The notes under the pieces are model-generated. The model was not told the DNA's origin. It saw only the letters and a list, made by a program, of their open reading frames with translations, and did not search any database. Position numbers and translations under genes: made by a program. DNA of 64,000 nucleotides from Actinoplanes oryzae (lineage in GTDB: Bacteria; Actinomycetota; Actinomycetes; Mycobacteriales; Micromonosporaceae), in contig NZ_JAUQWH010000012.1 in NCBI RefSeq assembly GCF_030757795.1, positions 1 through 64,000 of the forward strand, in the 5' to 3' direction. Position 1 is the first letter of the stretch. The number at the start of each line of letters is the position of its first letter. Shown here piece after piece: positions 15,520-24,894 of this stretch.

Positions 15520-17616
15520 TCACACCGCCGGATCCAGGTCGCGGCCCGTCGGCGCCGGGGACACCGGCACCGGGGACTCCGGGCGCCGGGCGAGCCTGCT
15601 GGGCCACCACATCACCCGGCCCAGGTCGAGGGTCAGGGCGGTGACCAGCACCGAGCGTACGATCAAGGTGTCGAGCAGCACGCCGAAGGCCACCGCGAAG
15701 CCGATCTCGGCGAAGGCCACCAGGGGCAGGCTGCCCAGCGCCGCGAAGGTGCCGGCGAGGACGATGCCCGCCGACGTGATCACGCCGCCGGTCGCCCCGA
15801 GGCCGATGAGGGCGCCCCGGCGGGTGCCGTGCTTCTGGGCCTCCTCGCGTACCCGGGTCATCAGGAAAATGTTGTAGTCGATGCCCAGGGCGACCAGGAA
15901 CACGAAGACATAGAGCGGGAACGACGTGTCCTCGCCCGCGAAGTCGAAGACGTACCGGAACACCAGGGCGCTCACGCCCAGCGCCGCCGCGAAGGACAGC
16001 ACGACCGTGGCGATCAGCAGCAGCGGCGCGACGATCGCGCGCAGGAGCAGGCCGAGGATCACCAGGACCACCAGCAGTACGAGCGGAATGATCAGCCGGT
16101 TGTCGTGCGAGTTGCTGGTGTTGATGTCGAGCGTCATGGCCGTCATGCCGCCGACCTGCGCGTCGCCGATCGGGTGCACGGCGTCGCGGACGCGCTCGAC
16201 GGTGGCCATGGCCTCGTCGCTGTCCGGGGCGGAGGCGAGCACCGCCTCGTACATGACGAGGTCGCCGTTGGTCACGGGCTGCCCGACCTCGCTGATGCCG
16301 GGTGTGGCGGCGACCGCCTCGCGGATCTGCGCGCTCTGGCCGCTCGCGCCGATGACGACCAGCGGCTGCCCCTGACCGGCCGGGAAGTGCCGGGCGAGCG
16401 CCTCCTCGCCGGTGACCGACGACGGCGTGTTGACGAACTGCTCGGCCTGCGGCAGCCCGTCGGCCTTCAGCTGGAACAGCCCCAGCGACATCGCGCCGAG
16501 CGCGAGGGCGGTGACGATCCACACGGTACGTGGCCGGCGCGCGATCCGCGTCCCGAGGCGCGCCCAGAGGCCCGTCGCCGTCGGTTCCGGGGTGCCCTCG
16601 CGCGGCCGGATCGGCCAGAAGATCCACCGGCCGAAGATCACGAGCAGCGCCGGCAGCAGCGTGATCATCGCGAGCAGCCCGACGACGATGCCGAGCGCGG
16701 CGACCGGCCCGAGCCCGCTGGTCGAGTTGACCTCGGCGAGGACCAGGCAGGACATGCCGATCGCGACGGTGGCGGCGCTGGCGATGACGGCGGGGCCGGC
16801 CCGGTGCAGGGCGAGGGCCATCGCCTCGTGCCGGTCGTGGTGGCGCCGCAACTCCTCGCGATAGCGCGCCACGAGCAGCAGCGCGTAGTCGGTCCCGGCG
16901 CCGAAGACGAGCACGGTCAGGATGCCGGCGCTCTGGGCGTTGACGACCAGGCCCGCGTACTCGGCGAGCAGGTAGATCACCGCCTGTGCCGTGATCAGGG
17001 CCACGCCCGCGGAGACGATGGGCAACAGCCACAACACCGGGCTCCGGTACGTGATCAGCAGGATGATCGTCACGATCGCGAGCGTGGTGTAGAGCAGCGT
17101 GCCGTCGATGCCCTCGAACGCCTCGGCGCTGTCCGCGGCGGTCGCCACCGGGCCGGCGAGGTGCATGTCCAGCCCCTCGGTGCCCGTACCCGCGGCGGCC
17201 TTGATGTCGTCGGCGACGTCGGCGAGCTTCTCCCAGCCGTCCTCGTCGAACTTGACCGGCACGATGATCTGCAGCGCCCTGCCGTCCTGCGCCGGCACCG
17301 GCCCGGTCACCTGGCCCTCGACGCCCGGCACCCGCTGCAGCCGCGCGACGGCCTCCTTCGCGGCGGCCTGGTCCGCGGGCGTGATCGCCGACCCGCTCTC
17401 GTAGACGACCACCGCGGGCGCGACGTCGTCCGGCCCGAAGCGCGCCTGCAGGTCCGCGACCTGCGTCGCCTCGGCCTCCCCGGGCAACCACGCCTCGTTG
17501 TCGTTGCTCTGGACCCCGGTGAGCTTCCCGGCCAGCGGCCCGGCGATCGCCAGCACCACCACCCACAACCCCAGGACGACCCACTTGGTCCACCGTCCAC
17601 ACACCAGCCAAGCCAT
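15520..17616 (-). CDS. MMPL/RND-family transporter
   Basis: A 698-residue membrane protein with the two-fold repeat of MMPL (mycobacterial membrane protein large) transporters. An N-terminal helix is followed by a soluble domain (~35-170), a block of about six helices (~175-345), a second soluble loop (~375-510) and a second helix block (~515-665). Conserved segments FGAGTDYALLL and LGIDYNIFLMTRVREEA contain the paired acidic residues linked to proton use. It probably exports a lipid or hydrophobic metabolite. ATG 17616 is the natural start. Confidence 0.92.
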   Translation of the reverse strand: MAWLVCGRWTKWVVLGLWVVVLAIAGPLAGKLTGVQSNDNEAWLPGEAEATQVADLQARFGPDDVAPAVVVYESGSAITPADQAAAKEAVARLQRVPGVEGQVTGPVPAQDGRALQIIVPVKFDEDGWEKLADVADDIKAAAGTGTEGLDMHLAGPVATAADSAEAFEGIDGTLLYTTLAIVTIILLITYRSPVLWLLPIVSAGVALITAQAVIYLLAEYAGLVVNAQSAGILTVLVFGAGTDYALLLVARYREELRRHHDRHEAMALALHRAGPAVIASAATVAIGMSCLVLAEVNSTSGLGPVAALGIVVGLLAMITLLPALLVIFGRWIFWPIRPREGTPEPTATGLWARLGTRIARRPRTVWIVTALALGAMSLGLFQLKADGLPQAEQFVNTPSSVTGEEALARHFPAGQGQPLVVIGASGQSAQIREAVAATPGISEVGQPVTNGDLVMYEAVLASAPDSDEAMATVERVRDAVHPIGDAQVGGMTAMTLDINTSNSHDNRLIIPLVLLVVLVILGLLLRAIVAPLLLIATVVLSFAAALGVSALVFRYVFDFAGEDTSFPLYVFVFLVALGIDYNIFLMTRVREEAQKHGTRRGALIGLGATGGVITSAGIVLAGTFAALGSLPLVAFAEIGFAVAFGVLLDTLIVRSVLVTALTLDLGRVMWWPSRLARRPESPVPVSPAPTGRDLDPAV

Positions 17617-18003
17617 GACGCGCTCCCCCGAGCTAGTCCGAAGGGGCCGAGCCTAGGGGCGGCACGTGTCCGTTCCTGGCCGGAAACCGACAGCTCAGGG
17701 GTAATTCAGGGGCGTTGATCTCCGACTCGCCCCGATCATCGCCGGGCGTTCCCCCGAACGGCCGATGCCCCCCTCACGACCCGCCCCGCCGATCGCGGCG
17801 CGGGTCTCCCACCGCGCGGCTGGGGGCCGGGCCGGCGCAGCGCCGCTGGGATCGGCCCGGCGCACCTCTCGCGCCGCTGGGGTGAGGGCCGGCGCACGTC
17901 TCGCGCCGCTGGGATCGGGCCGGCGCAGGTCTCGCGCCGCGCCTCGGGGGCTGGGTCCGGTGCGGGCGGTCGTGGCCGGCGGGGCAGGACCTATGCTGCG
18001 GCC
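17617..18003. other. 387-bp intergenic region with a 31-bp repeat block
   Basis: Divergent region between the MMPL gene and a hypothetical gene. It contains three tandem units (17841-17871, 17872-17903, 17904-17934) that share CGCCGCTGGG and GGCCGGCGCA blocks. No convincing gene is seen. It must carry both promoters. Confidence 0.6.
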
Positions 18004-18570
18004 ATGGGCAGCAGCTATCAGACCGTGCTGGCGACCGGCGAGCTCGGCGACGTCCGCGCGGCCGTCACGGCATCGGGCGGCGAGGCGGTGGTCCGGGCCG
18101 TCGCCGCCGGGCGCTGGGCGGTGGTCCCGCGCCCGCAGGAGGGGTACGCCGACACGGCCGCCCTGGCCCGCCTCCTGACCCGGGCCCCGGACGCCGTGGC
18201 CGCGACCTTCGACGTGATCGACTCGGACCTCCTGGTCGCCGGCGTCTTCCGCGCCGGCCGGTCGGTGCACGACTACCTGAGCGAGCAGTCGATCGTCGAG
18301 GAAGGCTGGGACGAGAACGACAACGAGATCCTCTTCGACGGGCTGGGCCGCACCTACCCGCCGGGCGCCACCGTGCCGTCCGGCCCCTACGGAGCGGACG
18401 CCGCGGTCTTCGCGCCCCTGGCCGCCGCCCCGGTCGACGAGGCGAAACTGACCGCCGTCCTGGCCGCCACGGATCTGCGCGGCGAGGACCGCCATCACCA
18501 GCTGCTGCACCTGCTGGCCGTCGACCCCGCGCCGCTGCAGATGTCCTACGAGGAGGCGCTCGCCCTGTGA
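18004..18570 (+). CDS. Hypothetical protein
   Basis: A 188-residue soluble acidic protein with good coding bias and no signal peptide or membrane helix. I do not recognise its family. It has a repeated alternation of short hydrophobic strands and helices in the first 80 residues, an acidic patch (EEGWDENDNE) in the middle and a helical C-terminus. The ATG at 18004 follows a weak ribosome site. It stands alone, convergent with the lipoprotein gene at 18608. Confidence 0.7.
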   Translation: MGSSYQTVLATGELGDVRAAVTASGGEAVVRAVAAGRWAVVPRPQEGYADTAALARLLTRAPDAVAATFDVIDSDLLVAGVFRAGRSVHDYLSEQSIVEEGWDENDNEILFDGLGRTYPPGATVPSGPYGADAAVFAPLAAAPVDEAKLTAVLAATDLRGEDRHHQLLHLLAVDPAPLQMSYEEALAL

Positions 18571-18607
18571 CGGGGGCCGGCTCCCGGCTCCGTCACGGCA
18601 TCGCGCC

Positions 18608-19300
18608 TCAGCCGACGCGCTTGAGGGTGGTGCCGACGAGCTTCTGCCAGTCGGCGGAGAACTGGGGGTTGGCGCTGGCGTCGGACTTGCCCAGGCGGTA
18701 GATCGCGTACTGGTCGACGAGGACGACGTTGGCGCGGCTCAGGACGGCGACGGCGGTGTCCGCGGTGGCGGGGTGGGCCTTGTCGTACTGGCGGTTGCGG
18801 GTGGTGACGAAGCCGAGCCAGGCGTCCTGCTCGAGGCTGGAGGTGGCCGCCGTCTCGGTGAAGGCGGGCTCCTCGCGGTCGCCGGTCTTGGCGGGGCGCT
18901 GCGCGCTGGCCGGGCAGGCGTCGGCGACGGCACGCAGGGTGGCCACGGCGGTGGTGGCGCTGACCTCGTCCTCGTAGACGAGGCCGTACTGGGTCAGGCT
19001 CTGCACGCCCTGGGTGCCCTCGTCGGACAGCGGTGCGGCGACCACCTGCGGGCTGCCCGGGATGCCGGCCGGGGCGGTGTCGGCGCCGCAGATGCTGACC
19101 AGCTGGTTGGGGGCCGCGGACTCCTGCGGGGCCGCCCAGGTGGGGCCGATGTCGGCGGCCTTGAGCAGGGCGTTGCGGACGGTGTCGACGCTCACCGTGG
19201 TGTCGGGCGCCGGGGGGTCGTCGTCCGACGAGCAGCCCGCGAAGGCGGCGACGGCGACGATGGCGACAGCGCTGCGGATGATCCGACCTGACTCGAGCAC
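18608..19300 (-). CDS. Secreted lipoprotein with PknH-like sensor-type domain
   Basis: A 230-residue lipoprotein starting at GTG 19300. The signal peptide ends in the lipobox AFAGCSS (lipidated Cys about residue 21), followed by a short acidic/Pro linker. The mature part has a VRNALLKAADIGPTW motif like those in extracellular sensor domains of PknH and related actinobacterial lipoproteins, and a pair of Cys (in SICGAD and DACPAS) that could form a disulfide. The function is unknown; family placement is by that motif and is tentative. Confidence 0.7.
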   Translation of the reverse strand: MLESGRIIRSAVAIVAVAAFAGCSSDDDPPAPDTTVSVDTVRNALLKAADIGPTWAAPQESAAPNQLVSICGADTAPAGIPGSPQVVAAPLSDEGTQGVQSLTQYGLVYEDEVSATTAVATLRAVADACPASAQRPAKTGDREEPAFTETAATSSLEQDAWLGFVTTRNRQYDKAHPATADTAVAVLSRANVVLVDQYAIYRLGKSDASANPQFSADWQKLVGTTLKRVG

Positions 19301-19462
19301 CCGGCCATGATGGCAGACCCCGGGCCCGCACCCCCAAAGACCTTCCGAGGGTACGCGCCCCACTACGACGAGTAGATGCCGGCGGGCCGGAAGCGCCGTT
19401 GCTCCCGGCCCGCCGGACGACCGGCCGCGGGCGGCCCGGAAGCGCTCCGGGCCGCCGGACGG

Positions 19463-21226
19463 CTAGCTCTGCGCGGTCGCGTTCGCGGTCGCCGGGTCGG
19501 GCACGGCCGCGGACGCGGGGTCGGCCGCGGGCGCCGGGTCCGGCACGGCGGGCGCCTCGTCGCCGAGCGGCGCCAGCAGCTCCTTGCGCCCCTCGAACGC
19601 GGTCAGCAGCAGGTCGACCATCCGGAACGTCCGGTCGTCCGGCCCGAGCGACGGCCGCCAGCCCGGCTCGCGCACGATGGAGATGCGGCTGCCCTCCATC
19701 GCCCGGTGGAACACCTCGGCCACGATCCGGCCGCCCACCCCGGTCATCCGGCCGCCGTTGAGCTCGGCCTCGCGCAGCACGTAGAACCACAGCGGCGTAC
19801 GCTCCGCGAACGCGGTCTTCTCCTCGTCGGTCAGCGCGTCGAGGACGGCCCCGCGGTCGCCGCCCAGGATCTGCTCGCGGGTCAGCGGCTCGAGCCCCAG
19901 GAACTTGGCGAACTGCTGGCCGCTCGCCAGGTTGACCATGTTGGCGCGCACGAGGTTGCGGAAGGCCAGGTTGAGCTGGATCGGCGGCGGGTTGGTGCCG
20001 ACGCCCCCGAAGGAGCCCTTCGGCAGGGTCGACAGCGGGTTGACCAGCAGGGTGTCGATCCGCTGGGCGTTGTTGACGCCGGCCGGCGGGGCGAGGTCGG
20101 CCCGGCCCGCCTCCGCGAAGTCGTACATCCGGCGCCAGTCCACCGCCCAGTTGGTGGGCAGCCGCTCGAACAGGCCGGTCTCCGGGTCGGACGGGTCCGG
20201 CCCGAACGGATCGAAGTTGCCCGACGTGCCGCTGAAGGTGAACAGCAGCGCCAGCGTCCCGGCCCGCCCGGCGAAGATGCGGTTCCAGTCGTACGCGGCC
20301 CGGACCATGCTGTGCCCCAGCCTGTACGCCGCCACGGAGAACTCGATCGGCATGGTGGGCGTGTCCCCGGACTTGCTGTGCTGGTACGGCCCCGAGTCGT
20401 TGCCGCTGTAGGGGATCTCGAAGAACTTCCGCCCGGTCGTGAACACATCCTCCACGATCGCGGGATCCACGAGCCGGGGCAGGAAGTCGGTGCGCAGCAT
20501 CCACTGGTAGTGCCGCACCACGAGCCCGCGCGCCCGGCGGAACAGGATCTGCCCCGGCACGCCCTGGTCGGCCAGCCGGTCGACGACGGCGTTGTGGAAC
20601 CGGATGAACGCCAGGTGCGTCTGCGCCACGACCAGGTTCTCGTCGTTACGGGCGTCGGGGATCAGCGCCCGCTGCCGCTCCGCCTTGGTCGAGCCCTGGG
20701 TGACGCGCGGCAGGTCGTACCCGTTGAGGTTGATGTTGGTCCCGGCCCCGTCGATCGCCGCGGTGATCCCGACGCGCAGCTTGAGCTTGTCCGGCGCGTA
20801 GAACCGGTCGTCGTCGGCGTCCTCCGGCCCCCGCCCGTAGAGCGAGTCGAGGTCGAGCGCGGGCGACCGCCCCTGCAGCAGCTCGCTGACCGTCACCCGG
20901 TCGCCGAGCGCGGCCGCCGTGTTGTCGAGGGTCAGGTCGTGGTCGACGAACTGCCCGAGATAGGTGAACCCGGCCGGCACCGGCGGATCCGCCACGGGCT
21001 GCACCGGCGGCGTCCCGGTCGGCGCCGCGGTCATCGCCGTTGCGACCTTCTCCAGCAGGCCCGGATCGACGGCCTCCCCCTTGGGCCCCACCCGGGAGAA
21101 CCGGAACTTCCGCAGCGACGCCTCGGTCGACGGGCGCTCGCAGATGCCGGTCTTCCCGTCCGTGGTCAGGATCCCCTCACCGACCACGTAGTAGTTCTCG
21201 CGCTTGTGCCGCTTCAAGGTGCGCAC
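19463..21226 (-). CDS. Animal-type haem peroxidase family protein
   Basis: A ~587-residue bacterial member of the animal haem peroxidase superfamily. The distal His is H96 in GQFVDHDLT. The catalytic Arg region is ALIPDARNDENL (~R193) and the proximal His is H305 in YRLGHSMVR. The distal motif matches that of prostaglandin synthase/myeloperoxidase relatives. No clear signal peptide is present with this start. The C-terminus is a Pro/Ala/Asp-rich tail of ~30 residues. GTG 21226 is used here; a TTG at 21217 has better spacing from GGGAAGG. Substrate unknown. Confidence 0.88.
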   Translation of the reverse strand: MRTLKRHKRENYYVVGEGILTTDGKTGICERPSTEASLRKFRFSRVGPKGEAVDPGLLEKVATAMTAAPTGTPPVQPVADPPVPAGFTYLGQFVDHDLTLDNTAAALGDRVTVSELLQGRSPALDLDSLYGRGPEDADDDRFYAPDKLKLRVGITAAIDGAGTNINLNGYDLPRVTQGSTKAERQRALIPDARNDENLVVAQTHLAFIRFHNAVVDRLADQGVPGQILFRRARGLVVRHYQWMLRTDFLPRLVDPAIVEDVFTTGRKFFEIPYSGNDSGPYQHSKSGDTPTMPIEFSVAAYRLGHSMVRAAYDWNRIFAGRAGTLALLFTFSGTSGNFDPFGPDPSDPETGLFERLPTNWAVDWRRMYDFAEAGRADLAPPAGVNNAQRIDTLLVNPLSTLPKGSFGGVGTNPPPIQLNLAFRNLVRANMVNLASGQQFAKFLGLEPLTREQILGGDRGAVLDALTDEEKTAFAERTPLWFYVLREAELNGGRMTGVGGRIVAEVFHRAMEGSRISIVREPGWRPSLGPDDRTFRMVDLLLTAFEGRKELLAPLGDEAPAVPDPAPAADPASAAVPDPATANATAQS

Positions 21227-21338
21227 CTTCCCGCCGTGAATTGACGCCGCCCGCCCGGCGCCGCGGGCGGGCGGCTGGACGCGTCCCCCTCGGTCGCGTC
21301 CACACAGGAAGATGGCCGCGGCCACCCGGGAGATACGA

Positions 21339-21366
21339 GGCCCGGTGTCGGCAAGCCGACCCGGGC
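21339..21366 (-). terminator. Hairpin downstream of the lectin-like gene
   Basis: GCCCGG-T-GTCGGC pairs with GCCGAC-C-CCGGGC around a two-base loop, about 30 bp past the stop of the reverse-strand gene at 21395. Confidence 0.5.
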
Positions 21367-21394
21367 CGCGATCACGCCTCCGGTGCTCCGGCCG

Positions 21395-21946
21395 TCAGCT
21401 CCACGTGGTCGTCCAGCAGCAGTTGGGCGCCTGCTGGGTCTTGTAGTGGTACCTCGAGTCGGGGCCCCAGACCGCGATCGCCAGCGTGCCGCCGCTGTTG
21501 ACCTGGGTCCAGACGCCTGGCTTGCTGGTGCTGATCACGCCGCTCAGGCTGTACCAGCTGCTCCATCCGCTGTTCGGGGCCGTCTGGTAGATGTGGATGG
21601 CGTCGTTGTTGCCGGAGCGGTGTGCGAAGACCTCCAGCCGGCCGTCGGCGTTGGCGGCGCCGCTGATGCCGCCGGTCACCGCCGGGCTCCCCAGGCCCAG
21701 CCAGCCTGTCCAGGTGCCGTTGACCGTCCGCTCGTAGCGGTGCTCGACCCGGCCGCTCTCCACCCGGAACTCCTCGTCCCGGCCGTCCTTGTTGGTCAGC
21801 CGGATCGTCACCGCCGGCGGCGTGTAGGCCTGGATACTGACGCCCCCGTCGGCGGTGCCGGGATCGGCCTGGGCCGGCCCCGCAAGAAGCGAGCCGGAGA
21901 CCGTCAGGATCGCGCCGGCCAGCACTGCACTCATCAGTTTTCTCAT
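21395..21946 (-). CDS. Secreted lectin-like (PLL/fucose-lectin-type) protein
   Basis: A 183-residue exported protein with a clear signal peptide (residues 1-27, ending AGPAQA). The mature part contains short repeated units with Trp-Gly/Ser-Trp patterns (TWTGWLGLGSP, SGWSSWYSLSG) separated by DGRLEVFA-type strands. These are characteristic of PLL-like beta-propeller modules that bind sugars. Only three or four blades are present, so it may oligomerise or be a short variant. It diverges from the SARP regulator 80 bp away. Confidence 0.7.
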   Translation of the reverse strand: MRKLMSAVLAGAILTVSGSLLAGPAQADPGTADGGVSIQAYTPPAVTIRLTNKDGRDEEFRVESGRVEHRYERTVNGTWTGWLGLGSPAVTGGISGAANADGRLEVFAHRSGNNDAIHIYQTAPNSGWSSWYSLSGVISTSKPGVWTQVNSGGTLAIAVWGPDSRYHYKTQQAPNCCWTTTWS

Positions 21947-22026
21947 GCGCCGAGCATGCGGCGCGGCCGCATATTCTGCGCATAGCAGATACCTTCGTCG
22001 ATGGGTCGCCGGGGTCTGGGGGAGAC

Positions 22027-24798
22027 GTGCGGGTGGCGATGCTGGGAGAGCTCACGGTGCACGGGCCGGGTGGCCGGATCGCGCTCGGTGCCGGCAAGCA
22101 GCGGACGGCGCTGGCGTTGCTGCTGGTCCGGGCCGGCACGGTGGTGCCCGACGACGATCTGGTGGACGAGCTGTGGCCCGACCGTCCGCCCGCGTCGGCG
22201 GCGGCGAATCTGCGGCAGTACGCCGCCAATCTGCGCCGCGTCCTGCCGCCGGGGCTGACCATCGCCCGGACCGGCCCCGGCTACCGGCTCGACGTGCCGC
22301 CGGAAGTGCTCGACGTGCGCTGGTTCCGGGAACGGATGACCGCCGCACGCGCCTCGGCCCGCGAGGGTGTCCTGGACGCCGCGCTCGCCGCCTACGACGA
22401 CGCGCTGGCGGTCTGGCGGGGTCCGGCGCTCGCGGACGTGTCCGGAGGCCCGGTCCTCACGGCGTGGCGGGTGGCGCTGCACGAGGAACGGCTCGGCGCC
22501 CTCGACGACCGCACCGAGGCCCTGCTGGCCGCCGGCGTCTACGACCGGGCCGCGATGGAGACCACCGCGCTGCTGGCGGAGGAGCCGCTGCGCGAGCGGA
22601 CGCATGCCCAGCTGATGCGCGCCCGGTACGGGTCCGGGGACACGAGCGGAGCGCTGACCGCCTATCGGGACGCCCGCGACGCCCTCGCCCGGGAGCTCGG
22701 CGTGGAGCCCGGCGAGGAGCTGCGTCGCCTGCAGCGTGCCGTGCTCGACCGCGACGCCGGCGCCCTGCTGCCCCGGCTCGGCGCGGGCCGGGACGACGCG
22801 GTGCCCCGCCAGCTGCCGGCCGGCCTCGCCGGCTTCCGGGGCCGGAGCCGGCAGCTGGCGTTCCTCGACGGGTTGCTGGACCGGACCCGGCAGCCGACCG
22901 GGCCGGTCGTCGCCGCCCTCTTCGGCACGGCCGGGGCGGGCAAGACCACCCTCGCCCTGCACTGGGCGCACCGGGCCCGCGACCGCTTCCCGGACGGCCA
23001 GCTCCACCTGGACCTGCGCGGGTACGAGCCGCACGCCGGCCCGCTGGACGTGGCGGACGGCCTCCGGTCCCTGCTGACCGCGGTGGGTGTCCCGCCGCAG
23101 CGGATGCCGGTCGACGTGGACGGGCGCTCGGCACTGCTGCGGACGGTCCTCTCCGGCCGCCGGGTCCTGCTGTTGCTCGACAACGCCCGGGACGCGGGCC
23201 AGGTGCGCCCATTGCTGCCCGGCACGCCGGGAAGCCTGGTCCTGATCACCAGCCGGCCCGCCCTGGCCCCGCTGGTGGTCGCGGGCGCCCATCCCGTCCG
23301 CGTGGGTCCCGTGAGCACCGCCGAGGCGACGGAGCTGATCGAGGCCCGGCTCGGCGCGGATCGGGTGGCCGCCGAGCCGGCCGCGGTCGGCGAGATCGTG
23401 GCGAGCTGCGCGAACCTGCCGCTCGCCCTGGCCGTTGTCGCCGCCCGGGCCGCGATCCGGCCGGAGCTGGGATTGAGCGCGCTGGCGACGGAGTTGCGCG
23501 GCAGTCCGGGCGCGCTGGCGACGGACGGTTCGGGCGAGCTGAGCGCTGCCTTCTCTTGGTCGTACCGGCAGGTCAGTGGGGCGGCTGCCCGGCTGTTCCG
23601 GCTGCTGGGCCTGCATCCGGTGGCGGAGTTCGGGCTGCTCGCCGCCGCGAGCGCAGCCGGCCTGCCCGTGGCCGACACGGCGCGGCTGATCGGGGAGCTG
23701 CGGGATGCGGAACTGCTCAGCGAACCCGCGCCGGGCCGGTACGCGGCCCACGACCTGCTCCGGGTGTACGCGTACGGCCTCGCACACCAGCACGACAGCG
23801 CCGCCGACCGGGCCGGGGCGATCGGCCGGCTGCTGGACCACTACCTGCTCACGGCCTACGCGGCGGCGCTGGTGATCAATCCGGTCCGGGCGCCGCTGCG
23901 TCCGCCGCCCGCATCGCCGGTCGCCGGGGTGACAGTCGCCGCGCCGGCCACGCTGGCGGAGGCCTCGGCCTGGTTCGAGCGGGAGTTGCCGGCGCTGCTC
24001 GCCGCGGCCGCGATCGCCGCGGCCACGGGCCGGGACCGGCACACCTGGCAGCTGCCCTGGTCTCTGACCGAGTTCCTCGACCGGCGCGGTCACTGGGAGG
24101 ACGCTGTCACCTGCTTCCGGGCCGCGATCGGGGCCGCGCATCGGCTCGGCGACCACGCGGCCGAGGCCGAGTCGCTGCGCTGCCTGGCGCGGGCTCAGCG
24201 CGGCCTGGGCGATCCGGAGGCGTACGCGAGCTTCGGCCGGGCGACCCGGCTCTTCGAGGAGCTCGGTGACCTGCCCGGAGCGGCTCGCACCCAGCTCGGC
24301 CGGGCCCTGACGTACCAGTACGCCGGCGACTTCCGCTCGGCGGTCCGCGATGCCGCGGAGAGCCTCGAGCGCTACCGTTCCGTCGGGCACCAGGCCGGCA
24401 TCGGCGCGTCGCTCAACGCGCTCGGCTTCTACCGGGCCCAGCTCGGTGAGTACGAGGAGGCGCGGCGGTTGTGTGCCGAGGCGCTCACCCACTGCACCGC
24501 CGCCGGGTACCGCTCCGGGATGGCCGCCGCGCTCGACAGCCGGGGCCACATCGAGCAGCTCTGCGGCCGGCACGAGGAGGCCCTGCGGTACCGGGAACGA
24601 TCGCTCGTGCTCTTCCGGGAGATCGGCGACCGCTGGCACGAGGCGGACGTTCTCACGTGCGTCGGCGACAACCACCGCGCCCTCGGCCGCCCCGCAGCAG
24701 CGGCCCGGGCCTGGCGGGAGGCCTTCGAGATCTTCCGCGACCTGCGCCATCCGGACGCGGACAAGGTTGCCGCCCGGCTGGATGAGTTCGACGGCTAG
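22027..24798 (+). CDS. AfsR/SARP-family transcriptional regulator (BTAD-NB-ARC-TPR)
   Basis: A 923-residue multidomain regulator. Residues 1-~95 form an OmpR-type winged helix, ~95-245 the bacterial transcriptional activation domain (BTAD), and ~275-550 an NB-ARC ATPase with Walker A GTAGAGKT (300-307) and a Walker B-like LLLLDNA. The remaining ~370 residues are TPR-like helical repeats. Such proteins activate specialised metabolism or secreted enzymes. It starts at GTG 22027 with GGAGA upstream. No biosynthetic cluster is adjacent, so its targets may be the secreted proteins on either side; this is inference. Confidence 0.92.
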   Translation: MRVAMLGELTVHGPGGRIALGAGKQRTALALLLVRAGTVVPDDDLVDELWPDRPPASAAANLRQYAANLRRVLPPGLTIARTGPGYRLDVPPEVLDVRWFRERMTAARASAREGVLDAALAAYDDALAVWRGPALADVSGGPVLTAWRVALHEERLGALDDRTEALLAAGVYDRAAMETTALLAEEPLRERTHAQLMRARYGSGDTSGALTAYRDARDALARELGVEPGEELRRLQRAVLDRDAGALLPRLGAGRDDAVPRQLPAGLAGFRGRSRQLAFLDGLLDRTRQPTGPVVAALFGTAGAGKTTLALHWAHRARDRFPDGQLHLDLRGYEPHAGPLDVADGLRSLLTAVGVPPQRMPVDVDGRSALLRTVLSGRRVLLLLDNARDAGQVRPLLPGTPGSLVLITSRPALAPLVVAGAHPVRVGPVSTAEATELIEARLGADRVAAEPAAVGEIVASCANLPLALAVVAARAAIRPELGLSALATELRGSPGALATDGSGELSAAFSWSYRQVSGAAARLFRLLGLHPVAEFGLLAAASAAGLPVADTARLIGELRDAELLSEPAPGRYAAHDLLRVYAYGLAHQHDSAADRAGAIGRLLDHYLLTAYAAALVINPVRAPLRPPPASPVAGVTVAAPATLAEASAWFERELPALLAAAAIAAATGRDRHTWQLPWSLTEFLDRRGHWEDAVTCFRAAIGAAHRLGDHAAEAESLRCLARAQRGLGDPEAYASFGRATRLFEELGDLPGAARTQLGRALTYQYAGDFRSAVRDAAESLERYRSVGHQAGIGASLNALGFYRAQLGEYEEARRLCAEALTHCTAAGYRSGMAAALDSRGHIEQLCGRHEEALRYRERSLVLFREIGDRWHEADVLTCVGDNHRALGRPAAAARAWREAFEIFRDLRHPDADKVAARLDEFDG

Positions 24799-24843
24799 CG
24801 GCGGCCGAGCCTGGCGGGGACGGGCGACCGGCGCGGGACGCGG

Positions 24844-24879
24844 AGCGGCGGCCGCCACACACCCTGGACGGCCGCCGCT
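24844..24879. terminator. Bidirectional hairpin between convergent genes
   Basis: AGCGGCGGCCG (24844-24854) and CGGCCGCCGCT (24869-24879) are perfect complements. They lie between the stops of the SARP regulator and the papain-family protease. Confidence 0.65.
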
Positions 24880-24894
24880 GATCCCGTACCCGGG

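Noticed and set aside
14744-17611. A single reverse-strand frame joining MMPL and carbonic anhydrase regions
   Set aside because: The carbonic anhydrase starts at GTG 15427 and MMPL is in another frame; the upstream part of this frame is a shadow of MMPL.
24844-24879. Possible transposon inverted repeat
   Set aside because: Short spacing and position between convergent stops fit a bidirectional terminator better.
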